64,000 bases of DNA from assembly GCA_029204225.1 (NCBI GenBank), contig CM055092.1, positions 64,469,190 to 64,533,189 of the forward strand, given 5' to 3'. The translations under genes and the position numbers were made by a program. Origin of the DNA: Diphasiastrum complanatum. Taxonomy: Eukaryota; Streptophyta; Lycopodiopsida; Lycopodiales; Lycopodiaceae. Positions 63,897 through 64,000 of the stretch are shown here, piece by piece; within the stretch, counting starts at the first letter, position 1, and each line of letters opens with the position of its first letter. The notes beneath the pieces were generated by a model that had not been told where the DNA came from, searched no databases, and worked only from the letters and a program-made list of their open reading frames with translations.

Positions 63897-64000
63897 GCTT
63901 GGAGAGCTCTATGGAAATCCACGAATATATTCCAACTGAATCCTTGATGGATAATTGGCTAGTTTGGTGTGTGGATGGTAATTTGATCCAAGGCAACACC

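Overview
The window is nuclear DNA of a land plant with a large, repeat-rich genome. The evidence is a plant-specific MIR171 hairpin, a plant-type WAV3-like RING/vWA gene with a very long first intron, and remains of plant transposon families (Ty1/copia, Ty3/gypsy, hAT with DUF659, CACTA). The species cannot be named from sequence alone. A DDE-transposase-like fragment near 45 kb resembles, from memory only, proteins of mosses, ferns or gymnosperms more than of flowering plants, so a non-flowering plant is possible.

Only two loci look alive. (1) On the minus strand at 4.9-5.2 kb is a MIR171 precursor with a TATA box about 130 bases upstream of its 5' arm. The miR171 family silences GRAS-family HAM/SCL6 regulators. 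(2) On the minus strand, exon 1 at 36664-36885 and exon 2 at 28265-30808 join in frame into a protein of about 921 residues: RING-H2, disordered linker, von Willebrand A domain, C-terminal region. This is the layout of the WAV3/WAVH E3 ubiquitin ligases. The 5.9-kb intron holds a decayed hAT transposon in antisense orientation.

The rest is transposon debris. 0-3 kb: CACTA transposase tail and a tRNA-derived SINE-like head. 7.7-14.9 kb: a collapsed copia element, a 230-base CT array, copia gag and LTR/PBS pieces, and a second SINE-like head. 16.2-21.2 kb: an LTR element on the minus strand with both LTRs, PPT, PBS and a gag reading frame but no recognisable pol. 21.2-27.1 kb: a palindromic tandem array, a GA array, a second gag, copia reverse transcriptase and protease pieces. 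39-49 kb: a MITE-like hairpin, a solo LTR with perfect target duplication, a DDE-transposase-like remnant, a tandem/inverted repeat cluster and a copia LTR. 49.3-52.1 kb: a copia gag-pol that ends abruptly in a CACTA Tnp2 fragment. 52.1-57.1 kb: a repeat shared with 26 kb, a 750-base foldback element, gypsy reverse transcriptase, and a copia integrase abutting a dinucleotide array. 59.4-64 kb: more AG arrays, gypsy gag-protease, a copia LTR/PBS, and a second solo LTR of the 43-kb family with its own target duplication.

No rRNA, intact tRNA, CRISPR array or organellar insert was recognised. All calls are by eye and by motif; no alignment or search was run.
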